64,000 bases of DNA from Buxus sempervirens (taxonomy: Eukaryota > Streptophyta > Magnoliopsida > Buxales > Buxaceae): contig OX387192.1 in assembly GCA_947561395.2 (NCBI GenBank), forward strand, positions 33,377,520-33,441,519, given 5' to 3'. The stretch's first letter is position 1; every line of letters begins with the position of its first letter. Position numbers and translations under genes: made by a program. Shown piece after piece: positions 35,236 to 64,000 of the stretch. The notes beneath the pieces are model-generated. The model made no database searches, was not told the DNA's origin, and was given only the letters and a program-made list of their open reading frames with translations.

Positions 35236-35996
35236 TATTAATGGGGAGAGGTTTGTGCATCGTCACCTCAGATTCGTGCGTGAGCTGGTTTCGCTCTCTG
35301 CTTCCTTCTGTCTCCCCTCGCTCTCGCTCGCCCGCGAGAATCGTTAATTTTTCGGCGTAAGGCTCATCATCTCTTTCTCTAACACCATCTCTCTACCTCA
35401 CCGGCTCAATGTTGATTCCGTCGGATTTTCTTTTGTTGGATGATTACTCTTTTTTTTTTCTTTTTTCCTGAAAAGATTATTTACATGGTGGGTTGGTTCT
35501 TGATTGAAATTTTAAGTCTTAATTGACATTGCCTAGGAAGGAATTGTGTTAATTCTCGTTTCGGGAATTCAACAGCATGGGAGGCCCGGAGGTGTTGGAA
35601 ACTCTTTCTTTCATTTTGCGGTGGCATTCTTATTTCATGATATTGTTGACCTACAAAGTGGGCATTGATATTTCAAACTCTATAGTATTGCTGGGCAAGT
35701 TAGTTTGTTTTTGAAAATTTTTTTTCTCTGCTGAAATTTTACTTTTTGATGTGGAAAGCTTGCAATTCGAAACAGGTATGAAGATTGCGAATACTACTTT
35801 TCCTTTTTGTATAATTTTTTTCCTGTAGTATATAATTGATAAGCTTGCCAAAGATCTTGATACCTAAATTTTGATTATTATATACGCATAATTTTCTTCA
35901 TATTTCCATGAAGTATCTTAGTTTTCAGACTTACTTTCCTTTTTGCTGGAGTTGCTTTCTGTTCACTAATTCTCTATTTCCCTATCAAATGTATCC
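35236..35996 (+). promoter_or_regulatory. AARE 5' leader with a probable 5'-UTR intron
   Basis: A CT-rich stretch (about 35280-35350) resembles a plant leader. A good donor occurs at CGGC|GTAAGG (about 35357), and possible acceptors precede the first ATG, for example TTTTCAG near 35928. The exact leader structure is inferred. Confidence 0.5.
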
Positions 35997-38900
35997 ATGT
36001 CAAGAAGTAGCAAGAAGTTTTCATCCCTTTTAGCTATGGATGCGTCTGGAGCAGTTTCCAAAAGGGAAGTGCTGCTGGGCTTAGATGCGGCGACTGAAGA
36101 AGAGTATGCTTCACAGTCAAAACTTCTTCAAGAATTCTCCAACATCTCCAACATTGACAAGGCATGGACTTTTTTATCTGATACAGGTATGGTTGTTTGT
36201 GTTATTTAAAGTTTTTTCTTTGCCATTGAAGATGATGATTGACGCCATCTCATATGTTCTTCTGTCTTCTCAATTTTAACTATTCTTTTTATGATGATAA
36301 ATTCTGTATCTACTCTATTTACAGGGAGTGATTTGCAGGCAATGTTCTCTATTAGCCAAGCAAATTTATTAGCAAACAAGAAGAGAAAACATATTCTTTC
36401 TGCCAATATTACAAAAGTGGATAACCATTCTGTGAACTTCAAATGGGCTCCATTTCCTGTTGAAATGACAGGTGTCTCTACACTTGTTCCATCACCATCA
36501 GGTTCGAAGCTTCTTGTAGTTCGTAATCCGGAAAACGGATCATCTACAAAGTTCGAAATATGGAGCCCATCCCAGTTGCAAAAGGAAATACATGTCCCGC
36601 AATCTGTTCATGGCTCAGTATATACTGATGGATGGTAATTTACTATTTCAATTAATCCAATTTGGGTTGAGGAGGTGGCTGTTCAGTGTTGCAATGAGAA
36701 CTATCTTTCTCAATCTTATGTCATTTTTTATCTCACTGTTCATATGTGTGTGTGTGTGTGTGTGTGTGTATCTGTATATATGTATGTATGTATGTATGTA
36801 TAATTATATATAAATCTATTTATTTACGTATACGTGCATGCACATATGTATACAATTTTGTGTATGCTGAGTAATCTTCTGATTGCGTAGGTTTGAGGGA
36901 ATATCTTGGAACACTAATGAAACTCTGATTGCGTATGTTGCTGAGGAACCTTGTCCCCATAAGCCGGGTTTCGATGATTTGGGCTTCAAGAAAGTGGTTT
37001 CCACAGATAAAGATAGTAGTAGCTGGAAAGGTCAGGGAGATTGGGAAGAGGACTGGGGAGAATCCTATGCAGGGAAAAGGCAGCCTGCGCTCTTTGTCAT
37101 AAATATTAGCAGGTTTAGTTTCAAGAGTTCCCTTTTTCTCAATTCTGTTTTATGGTGAAAGAAGATTTTATTTGAATGAACTACATTATGCTATAGCGGA
37201 GAAGCACGAGCTGTTGAAGGAATTGGGAAGTCACTGAGTGTTGGGCATGTTGTATGGGCACCATCAACCAATGGCCTAAATGAATACTTGATTTTTTCTG
37301 GGTGGTCATCAGAAAATGATCAACTGCGTGGTGCAAGAAAGCTTGGTATAAAATACTGCCACAATAGACCATGTGCCTTGTATGCAGTGAGGGCTCCATT
37401 TCTTAAGTCTGAGGCTGAGGAGCATCATGACAGGTAGGTTAACTGCTTTGAGCAGACTGATTGTATTTTTATTTCTTTTGGCTATTTTTATTTGTTGTTT
37501 TCTTAGGAAAAAAATGAAATTTTGAGTTTTTGATAACTTCAAATTTATTCATCATACGACAGAGGTAATGCAAGCGACACTTCAGCTGCTATTAATCTGA
37601 CACAGAGCATAGTTAGTGCTTTCTCTCCCCAATTCAGGTATTTTGTACTTATTGTTTTGCTCAAATTTAAAGTTTCTTCATTGTTAAGGTCACAATTTTT
37701 TGTTCATGTAGTTATATCCTGTATTCCTGTGTAACTTGGCCTCTTTAAATTTGGGCCTATTGTTTCCAGACTTCAATTAGTTCCAGTGCAGAATTGGTTT
37801 GCTGGAAAAATATAATGGGCAGACATTTATCTGTTTTCATGTCCTTTCCTTGATCCAGAATTAATAAGTTGAATTCATAAGAGATTTAACATAAATAAGG
37901 GATTTTGCTTCTTTCTACTTTCTTCTGTCCATGTGTTAGTAGTTTCTCTGATTACCACAGAATCTCTAATTGGCAGGAATTATCTTATCCACATAAATGA
38001 AGGCTGGTTGAGCCAACCATAGTGCCTTTAATGAATGGAGAAATTATTGAGCAATACAAGTTCGGGAAAATGTTGATTTTTCACTAGTATATTTGAATTG
38101 CATAAGGTGCTTGACCCTCTTGACCCTATATGTGCCAACATCCTACAATAAATGTTAATGTTAAATTCCCTTTTCAGTTCCTCCAGCCACCAAGTAATAT
38201 TATGACAGTTAATGATCACAAGAACTTCATACTGCCTTTGTTTTACATGTAAATCGATTTCCAACTTAGGAATCTTCCTTGCAGCCTTTTACCTTACTGA
38301 AAGTATTTGGATTTTCGCTATCCACTTTCAAGTTGTTGCTGCACCAAATATGTGTGTATATCCTGCCATACACATTAGCTACAGATCCTCTTTTGGGTCA
38401 CTCTTATGAGAATATATAATTGACCCACAAGTTATCTGCTGACTGAAGTGAATGTATGTGGCTGAATTTAAGTCTCTACTATTACACTAGCTAGAAGGAA
38501 GGTTATCAAAGACTTTTGTGGAAACTGCTGATGCATGAGAATGGTTTTGTACAACAGTCCAGATGGAAAGTTCCTTGTGTTCTTATCGGCAAAAAGTGCT
38601 GTAGACACAGGAGCACATTGTGCAACAAATTCTCTACACAGAATTGATTGGCCAACTGATGGAAAGCCACTCCCTTCATCAAAGATTGTTGAAGTGGTGA
38701 GAATTTCTTCTGTTATCTGTTTAATTCAATTGCATTGATTCCTCATTAAATATCCAGAAGATGCGTGCAGTTTATCTCTGTTAGTGTGTTCTGGTCATAA
38801 GCCTGTTGATAAAATGTTCTGCTAAGAATTTTCAGGACTTTATATTGAGTTTTATAAATTTCTGAAGGTTTTCATTCAATAAACTCTGGTTTTTCCTTTT

Positions 38901-41900
38901 TTAATCTCATGGAAGCTTTACTTTATCTATCTCGTAAAATGCATGGCTTTCTCTGAGCCATTGAATCAGAAAATGTTCTTCACTTCACCAGTGTTAGTAT
39001 GGGGACTGAAATTAGTGTCCTGTTTCTTGGAAGGCCATTTATTGTTGCAGGGAACTATAGTAGACCTGAAAATTAAGCCATCCCAAGTGACATTATCTTC
39101 TTGTAATCAGAAATTAGCACAGTAATGGTTGAGCATTACAGAATTACCCCTTTTTTCCTTGTAATATGCTGTTTATAGAAGAGCTGGGATTGCTGTGGAA
39201 TCTCTTACTAATTTGGCTTGCATCATTACTTGCAACTGCTTCTGATTCTGTTAACCTGAACCATTTTCGGAGACATCGAGTTACAAATTCTGATTCTCAA
39301 TGCCCAATGACATCCCATATTTTATCTTGAGCGGCAATTTTATGCATAGCTTTTTCATAATTGGCATGTGTGAAAGTGAATACTATATTTTCTTTTCATT
39401 TTTTTATTAATTCCAAAGTCAAAATATAAGTTGATGGATGTGCAGGTTTTAGAGTAAATTGCCAATGTCTTCAATTCATTTGTTTTACTGTTGCTAATTG
39501 GAGTCCTTATTTAATCATTTTTTAGGTTCCAGTTGTGATGTCTGCTGAAGATAGTTGCTTTCCTGGGCTTTACTGTTCAAGTTTCCTTGGAAAACCTTGG
39601 CTTTCTGATGGACGAACTATGATATTGACATCTGTCTGGGGTAGCACTGAAGTAATACTTTCTGTGAATTTGATGAGGTGACTAATAGTTTTATTTATTG
39701 CATTGCTGTAGAAACCTTGGTTTGCCATGCCATAATTGACATTTATATGAATTTATTTCCTTTATAGTGGGCGTGTATCACAAATAAGCCCTATGGATTC
39801 AAGTGCTTCATGGAGCGTCCTTGCACTAGAAGGGGACAATATTCTTGCTGGTAACATTAAGTGCTCATCTTGCAATGAAAAGGCATATGATGAATCTAGT
39901 GGGTTTTTCTATTGCTTTGTGTTCTGTAGTGTGCAGCAGTCCCATAGATCTGCCTCAAATAAAGTACGGATGTGCTACCATGATGGAGGAAACAGCAACT
40001 GCTGAATGGACTTGGCTAGATGTTTCAAGTCCCATATCCAGATATTCTGAAAAGGTTGACGTGTCCATTTTCGAATCATGCTGCACAATGAGAGATTAGA
40101 AATGTAATCCTTATATTTGTATGAACTGTATCTTCTGCTGTAACTTGCTCCAGGTTAAATCTTTGCTGTCATCACTTCAGTTCAATATAATCAAGATTCC
40201 AGTGAGGGATGATTCTGAGAACCTTAATAAAGGTAGTATATGACTTTCAAGACTCATGCTGTACCAGTTTTTCTTTATGCTTCTCTAAATTCCTAAGATC
40301 TCAGGGGTTAGCAAGGAATCAAAAATTGGGCCAGTAAAGAAGTTCTGCGTACCTATATTCCCAAGTGACACTCCAATGTTATTATCCTGAAGAAAAGGGA
40401 AAAGAAAAATTATCAGGATCATAATGCATATATGGGGAAGAGAAAGCTAACTAGCAGAATTACATCCAGTTCATCCTAAGATCCCGCGGGCATGTAGATA
40501 TCTAGAAATAATTTGTGATAGGTTGTAATTTCTGAGCAAGATTGACAGCACTGACCCTGCCAGCTGGGATAAGGCATTCTTGTTGTTGTAGATTTTGTCT
40601 TCGGTACCATACATGTAGACAGTTGATAATCCTTTATGCTGGGATAAATTGAATTTGTGTCAATATTCCAGGTGCAAGAAAACCTTTTGAAGCTATTTAC
40701 ATATCGTCCAACTCTCAGCAAAATGGTGCATGCAATCCACTAATTGTTGTTCTTCATGGGGGACCACATTCTGTCTCATTGTCAAGCTTTTCAAAGTCTT
40801 TGGCATTTCTTTCATCAATTGGTTTCAGTCTGCTTGTGGTTAATTATCGGTAAGTTACAGATTTACCTTGCCTAAATTAGTTACAAACAGTCATTATAAG
40901 TGACCTTATACATGCTATTGCACATGTTGTTTTAGTTGATTGGAATATATTTTCTCATCGGTCCTGCACCGTCTCATTGTTGTGTTTAAAGTTTTTTGTC
41001 CTTTTTGTCTTGAATCGGATACAGCTTTGCTCATTATAACTGCAAGCATATCAGAGTTTCCTATACCTTCTTTTAACTAGTGATGCTGTCATCCAGGCTG
41101 TATATGTTCTAAAATTAGCTGCAAATTCCATTTAGTTCGTTGAAATTATTCCCTGATTTATTTTCATTAAATGAAAATTTATCATCGTAAAAATGCTATA
41201 TTAATTGTCATCAAGCAATTTGTGACAATATTATAATATAAATTATTGACAAGGTTGACATTAGATATGGTTTTCGATACTAACTTTAATCGATGTAAAT
41301 GAATTCAATTTAGATATGGCTTCTGAGATATCAGGATCACAAAATGTGATTTCTAGTAGGGGAGCGTTTCTAGGAATTGAAGAGATATGATGCTCAGGCC
41401 TTTTGACTTGGGTAATTTCAGGAGGACGAGGAAGGGGTGGGGGTTCAAGGGTAGTGCATTTTGTTGACAATGGATATAAGGTTTTATTTTAAGACTGAAA
41501 AATACAAGAGGACATGTGATTTAATGCAAACTTATTGGCATAGAGCATGTAGTTAATTGATGGTGGATACTTGGTTTTAGTGATATAAATGTAAATAAGA
41601 ACCTCACAGAAATGTTGAGAGGAGTGGGCAAACAATGTTGAAGGAGTATCCTCTTGTACTTTGCTTGGACAGTATTTAGCCCTTCTGTCTTTTGCTCGTT
41701 CCTTAATTTGTGATTATAATTGTTTATTAACCTCTAAGTTTCTCTTGTGAAGAGTTTTCTGATTTCAGAATCAACCAGACAATCCTACTGGTGTTCTTTT
41801 AATTTTTCCAGGTAATATGAACAATCAAATTTCGACGAACACATCATCAGTAAATTACCATAACCAACTATTAGGGATTGGCAATATGAATCCTGTTTGA

Positions 41901-44900
41901 CCATTCCATTCTATCAAAGAGAATTTCTTCAGCAATATTATATGTATTTAAATCATTTCTGACCATTTGGCTTCTGTCTTCTTGTAGGCTTTTTAGGTTT
42001 TCCCACATGCAAGTGTCTTTATTATTCTATAATGACCGTGCATCTCAATCATCTGTACATCGCATCCTATTAAGATGGAGAGCCAATTTGACCTTTTCAT
42101 TTACATAATTAATTACTGATTTGGTTGCAAAAAATGAGTCCTTTGCAAATTAATTGAATTAGCTGCTTATAGGACGTGAATGAGATTGATAGAAGAACTT
42201 TATACGTGTTAGTAGAACAAACCAATAGTTCTTAACAGCCACAAAAATTTCATGGAAGGTGGCTTTTTCAATTGCTGTTACTTTTTTGCTTTGTTTTCTA
42301 TTCATTCTGTAATTTGTTTTACTTCAAGTAATTGTAATTAGAACTAATGATGTGATGTATGGCCATGCATTCCACATTTATTAAATTCTAAAATGCATTA
42401 TTTGTAAATCTTCAAAATAGAAATTTTGTGTTGCTGCTACTATATACCAGATAATTTCATCAGTTAAGGATTTATGTATTCCATCTTTAAAGCAATTTCT
42501 AACAAGGTGCATCTCAGGGGATCACTAGGATTTGGCGAGGAAGCATTACAATCTCTTCTAGGAAAAGTTGGTTCCCAGGTGGAAATTGATGGCTTTCCCT
42601 TTTTTCAAAATTTTTTTTATGCTTAAAATTTTGGTTTACACATTATTGTCATTAATTAATTGCGCTAGTTTAAGTAAAATTAGTTTGAAACTTTGGATGA
42701 TAAATAACCCGTAATGGTGAATATGGCAGGATGTTAATGATGTACTTGCTGCTGTAGACCACATCATCGGGATGGGACTTGCTGATCCATCTAGAATGGC
42801 TGTTCTTGGAGGTTCACATGGTGGCTTTTTGACAACGCACTTGATTGGCCAGGTGCAGTCATGTTTAAAAGAGTTTATGATATTCCCAAGAGGTTTCGGT
42901 TCATTTGTAGCTTTATCACATGCTTCATTTGCTAAAGGATATGCTGGGTACTTGCTCTCTCAATAGATATGGCTGATAGGAAAGTTTATGATATTCCCAA
43001 GAGGTTTCGGTTCCTTATTTAGATATGAATATGCCTATCCATTATTCCCTTTTCATAAATGCCATTGATTATGATGTGAGAGTCACTTTCTATGCCAATC
43101 TCATGGGAACCCAAGCTTACTCAAAATTGAACACCATAAACTAATGCTTTAATCTCCACATCCATAGTAGCAATTTCCTTGTAGAGATGGCCCATAATAT
43201 AAAATTTTATTAGATTTATTATAAATTAATTGAAGGTTTTACTTATATATCCACATTTTTTAAAATTTTTTTTTCTGAACTTCTATGTATTAAACATGCA
43301 CTATTTGATCATATTGCCTGTGAATTAAATCTAGGGAGAGGAAGAATTTGGTCCTAAGATTCTCCTTAGTGGAAAAAGGAATTAAAATGCTTTTTTTTTC
43401 ACGTCCAGTAAAAGGAAATAGAATTTTTTTTTGATTTTCTAAAGTTGTAGATGGAAAATGTAAAAAAAAAATAGTAAAGTTTTCATTTTGAAAGAATAAG
43501 TTTGTTCCTTGCATACAATCTTTCATCTATGCATCCGCATGTATCCTTTTTTACGAAAGCATTTTTAAGTGGAAATTTCTAACGGTTGTTCCACAAAGAC
43601 CTTTTAAGTCAAATGCTTAAGCATCCAGTCTGCAGACCTTTGCCATAGTTTTCTGAGTGTCAAAAAGAATCACAGATTTGATGGTTACAAACATTCAGTC
43701 AGTTATTTTGAGGGCAGTATATCTAATTCGAGTTAGCCACCAGTTGGCTGAGTGCAGGATATCTGAAAGGTTCTACCCATGGATTTGTGCTTTAAAATGT
43801 GTAAACATGTTATGCTTATGCCATTGAAGAATGACTATGTAAACATTATGAAACTGGAATCCGCACCACAATCAAACTGAACCTTCAAGGATGCCGTCTT
43901 CACTTTATATTTTTTTCAAAATCATCTATAGTTATTTTATCACTACTTTGAATCTTGCCTTTTCTTTTCATCATTTTATGTTATTTTACCTTTTCAAGGG
44001 CATGGTAAGTAATTAATTTGGGATGGCCTGCCTTGGTTTTCTTGGTCCTGCAGGCACCAGATAGGTTTGTTGCAGCAGCTGTGAGGAACCCTGTTTGTAA
44101 CCTGGCCTTAATGGTTGGTACAAGTGACATCCCTGATTGGTGTTATGTGGAGGCCTGTGGTAGTGAAGGAAAATCTTACTTTACAGAGGCGCCTTCTTTG
44201 GAACACTTGCATATCTTTTATAATAAATCTCCAATTTCACACATTTCAAAGGTATGCGTATTACCTCAAGTATGTCTTTTATGGTATCACTGCTTCTGAA
44301 AGATGAGTATCTATCATGGTGACATATGGTGAAGAAATGAGAACTAGTAGGGACTTTAGCTGAAGATTTTATGTCCAATATGAATTAAAACGAGAATTTA
44401 TTTACTTTCTGCTTGTTGAGACATTCTACGTCCTATTTTTATCTTTCCTTCTGAAGCTTAATCTCTTGAGCAGTTATGTGTGGGTTGCTAAGGCTCCTTT
44501 TTACTATAAAATTTTCTTTTTGAGTGGTCTTTTATGTATAAACTTGGCAATAACGTCTCTGGCTGGTACCAGAAGCTATCCACTTTGTACATACTTTGTG
44601 TACATGGGGTTTGCCCTTTCTTTCTGGAATGTTAATTCAATCCTTGTTCAAACTTCAAAGCATGTTAGTTAGGCACAGGTCAGATTGTACCATTATAATA
44701 AGTCTTAGCTTGCCATGCATGCAGCTAAGACCTGATAGTTTCTGTTTCATGGTTTCTGTTGGGGATTTGATTAGTGATAAAAAAAATTAAAAATAATAAT
44801 CTCTGTGAATTGATGACATTTGCAGGTCAAAACACCAACTCTTTTCCTTTTAGGTGCTCAGGATCTGCGGGTTCCAGTTTCCAATGGGTTGCAGGTAATT

Positions 44901-45408
44901 GCTTTCTCATTATATTTCTGAACTGAACATGTAATCCTATTGTTCATCTAACTTAAAAGCTGATCTTGGTTAAAAGTTACTCAGATATTAGTGTTTCTGT
45001 TAATGCCCGGGGTCCCTTTGGAGGCATGTCTGGGTAAGCATGGAAGCATGCAAATTCTTCAGTCTCAACAGAAATGGATCTGTTGAAATGCTATGGCGTT
45101 TTTTTCTTCCCATTCATCAATGCTTGCTAATTTGACTTGTTTTGATTATGCGCGTGTTTTAACATTGAAAATGTGTAGTACGCAAGGGCACTGAAGGAGA
45201 AGGGAGTTGAGGTCAAAGTATTTGTGTTTCCCAATGACATTCATGGGCTTGAGAGGTAAACTTGTTTCGTATCAGTCAGTTGTGCATGCTAGCCATTTTA
45301 ACCAAGTGTATGGGCATTGTCTGATGCTTCTTTTCTTTTCACAGACCACAATCAGACTTCGAAAGCTTCCTCAATGTTGGAGTGTGGTTCAAGAAATATT
45401 GCAAATGA
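35997..45408 (+). CDS. AARE: Acylamino-acid-releasing enzyme (acylpeptide hydrolase, prolyl oligopeptidase family S9)
   Basis: Seventeen coding exons with GT-AG introns join in frame: 35997-36186, 36325-36634, 36891-37112, 37197-37433, 37563-37637, 38558-38696, 39526-39677, 39768-39850, 39930-40054, 40154-40232, 40672-40849, 42518-42578, 42730-42852, 44054-44251, 44826-44894, 45179-45255, 45345-45408. The product has 793 residues, or 780 from the second Met (M14, 'MDASGAVSKREV'), where homologues usually start. An N-terminal beta-propeller ('WAPFPVEMTGVSTLVPSP', 'GDWEEDWGESYAGKRQPALF') precedes an alpha/beta-hydrolase domain. The catalytic triad is S646 in 'GGSHGG', D737 in 'GAQDLRVP' and H769 in 'NDIHGLE'. 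The oxyanion 'LHGGPHS' is present. The enzyme removes N-acylated residues from peptides and degrades oxidised proteins. It appears intact. Confidence 0.96.
36747..36802. repeat. (TG)n / (TATG)n microsatellite in AARE intron 2
   Basis: GTGTGT repeats run directly into TATGTATG repeats, located in the intron between exons 2 and 3. Confidence 0.9.
42872..43013. repeat. 31-bp direct repeat in AARE intron 13
   Basis: A 31-base sequence starting AGTTTATGATATTCCCAAGA is identical at 42872-42902 and 42983-43013 (period 111). The first copy begins about 20 bases after the exon 13 donor. Confidence 0.85.
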
Positions 45409-46380
45409 TTGGTTGGATCCCATATCTACTTGATTCATATATCGTGATTGTGGGAGTCAGATATCAGTTCAATTGTCTTTATATACACCTTGAAGCTTAG
45501 TCCATAATTTCAAAACCTATAAAGTTACCCATATTTCAAATGATTATTCACTTTTGGTGAAAACTGGCTTATGATAATGATGGTGATAGATAAATTGCAA
45601 GTTGGCTAATCCAGGTCTCCACTTAACAGGGAATGGGAAAAGACAATGGGCATAAATATTTTAAAGGAAAAAAAAAAGGTCGTCATTAAGAAATATTTCT
45701 CACCAGACTTGTGTCAACATTTCACTCCACCGTATATCATAATCAGCAAATGATTTATATTGTAACAATTTGGAAAGTCAATTTTCATAACGGTTTGAGC
45801 TTTTTGCTATATTTCTCAGCATACCTTTCAATAAAAAAATTTTGTTTTTGGTCATTTTAACTACAAAATGTACATAATCCATATATTGTTTTCTAAAAAT
45901 GTAAAAATATGGGGAGGAAAAAGGGTTTGAGGGAGGGCTGGCGAATGGCTTCTCCAATCTCCACTGACATCAAACGGACGAAAGAATTCTTGTAACTCCT
46001 TAACGTTTGGAGTAAAAGCAAACCCCACAAACCACTCTCTCCTGAGTCCTGAAAACTAAAATAAATAAGAACATAAAAAAAATTACTGTACAAGCCCAAC
46101 ATCTTGCCTGAATTTTGCTGATGGCTACATGGAGAGGATTCTTGCTTGAAATTTTTCCTCTGAGCTGGTGGGTTAAGACATAAATCTTGGAACCTATTCA
46201 AGTCTCTTGCTAGGTTATTTGCGATATCAATCATCATAACTTCAAGTAATCTGCTAAAGTTAGAAGAAAAAAAAATTTTAATTGCAAGGAAAAGACTGAA
46301 TACTTGTTTGCAGGATATGAGAAAAAAACTAATAGGGTACCAGTTCATAGATAAAGACAGATTTGCGGTGAATGCATTTG
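45409..46380. other. Convergent 3' flanks of AARE and GCN5
   Basis: AT-rich sequence between two genes that end towards each other. A 151-codon minus-strand frame at 45893-46348 has no recognisable domain and lies just downstream of the GCN5 stop, so it is likely 3' UTR. Confidence 0.6.

Positions 46381-64000
<17,620 letters not shown>

Noticed and set aside
41261-41470. A 69-codon minus-strand frame in AARE intron 11.
   Set aside because: No family resemblance; it lies within a well-defined intron.
45893-46348. A 151-codon minus-strand frame next to GCN5.
   Set aside because: No recognisable domain; it lies in the 3' flank of GCN5 and is AT-rich.

Overview
The window is nuclear DNA of a flowering plant. 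It carries intron-rich genes of plant-only families (a chloroplast NDH-complex subunit, a PLS-class pentatricopeptide-repeat protein, a group C bZIP factor) together with plant L1-clade LINEs, an Au-type SINE and a chromovirus-like Ty3/gypsy element. The species cannot be named from this sequence. The long introns loaded with LINEs would suit a woody eudicot or an early-diverging angiosperm.

Layout. 1-14241 is a retrotransposon stack. A plus-strand LINE (LINE-1, starting at 442) was entered by a minus-strand LINE (LINE-A), which was entered by a second minus-strand LINE (LINE-B), which was entered by a third (LINE-D). A Ty3/gypsy element (8725-14213) separately entered the 3' tail of LINE-1. 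Target-site repeats are visible at most layers and rejoining the outer pieces restores the family's protein order. 14815-15746 is a foldback, hAT-like non-autonomous DNA transposon built from CGCCTAGGCG palindromes. 16105-17597 (minus) is a broken NKAP/SynMuv-like gene.

19907-35000 is genic. PnsB5/NDH18 (minus) and a CPRF2/bZIP10/25/63-like bZIP gene (plus) diverge from a 565-bp shared promoter with several ACGT cores, and an intronless E+-type PPR gene follows. 35230-45408 (plus) is a complete 17-coding-exon acylamino-acid-releasing enzyme gene (AARE). From 46381 to the right edge (minus) lies the C-terminal half of the histone acetyltransferase GCN5. Nine exons are visible, and the introns hold a long antisense LINE that itself carries a short LINE, a 142-bp LINE stub, an Au-like SINE, another LINE 3' end, a possible hAT-type transposase remnant and an LTR-like scrap.

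How the genes relate. PnsB5 belongs to the chloroplast NDH complex (cyclic electron flow), and the bZIP carries all three SnRK1-type sites known from Arabidopsis bZIP63, so the shared promoter joins a photosynthesis gene to an energy-signalling regulator. The rest look like unrelated housekeeping genes. I found no CRISPR array, operon, tRNA or rRNA gene, and nothing I can defend as a wholly new biological system. The most unusual content is the datable nested stack, the hairpin shared by LINE 3' ends, the CGCCTAGGCG foldback element and the decayed NKAP gene.
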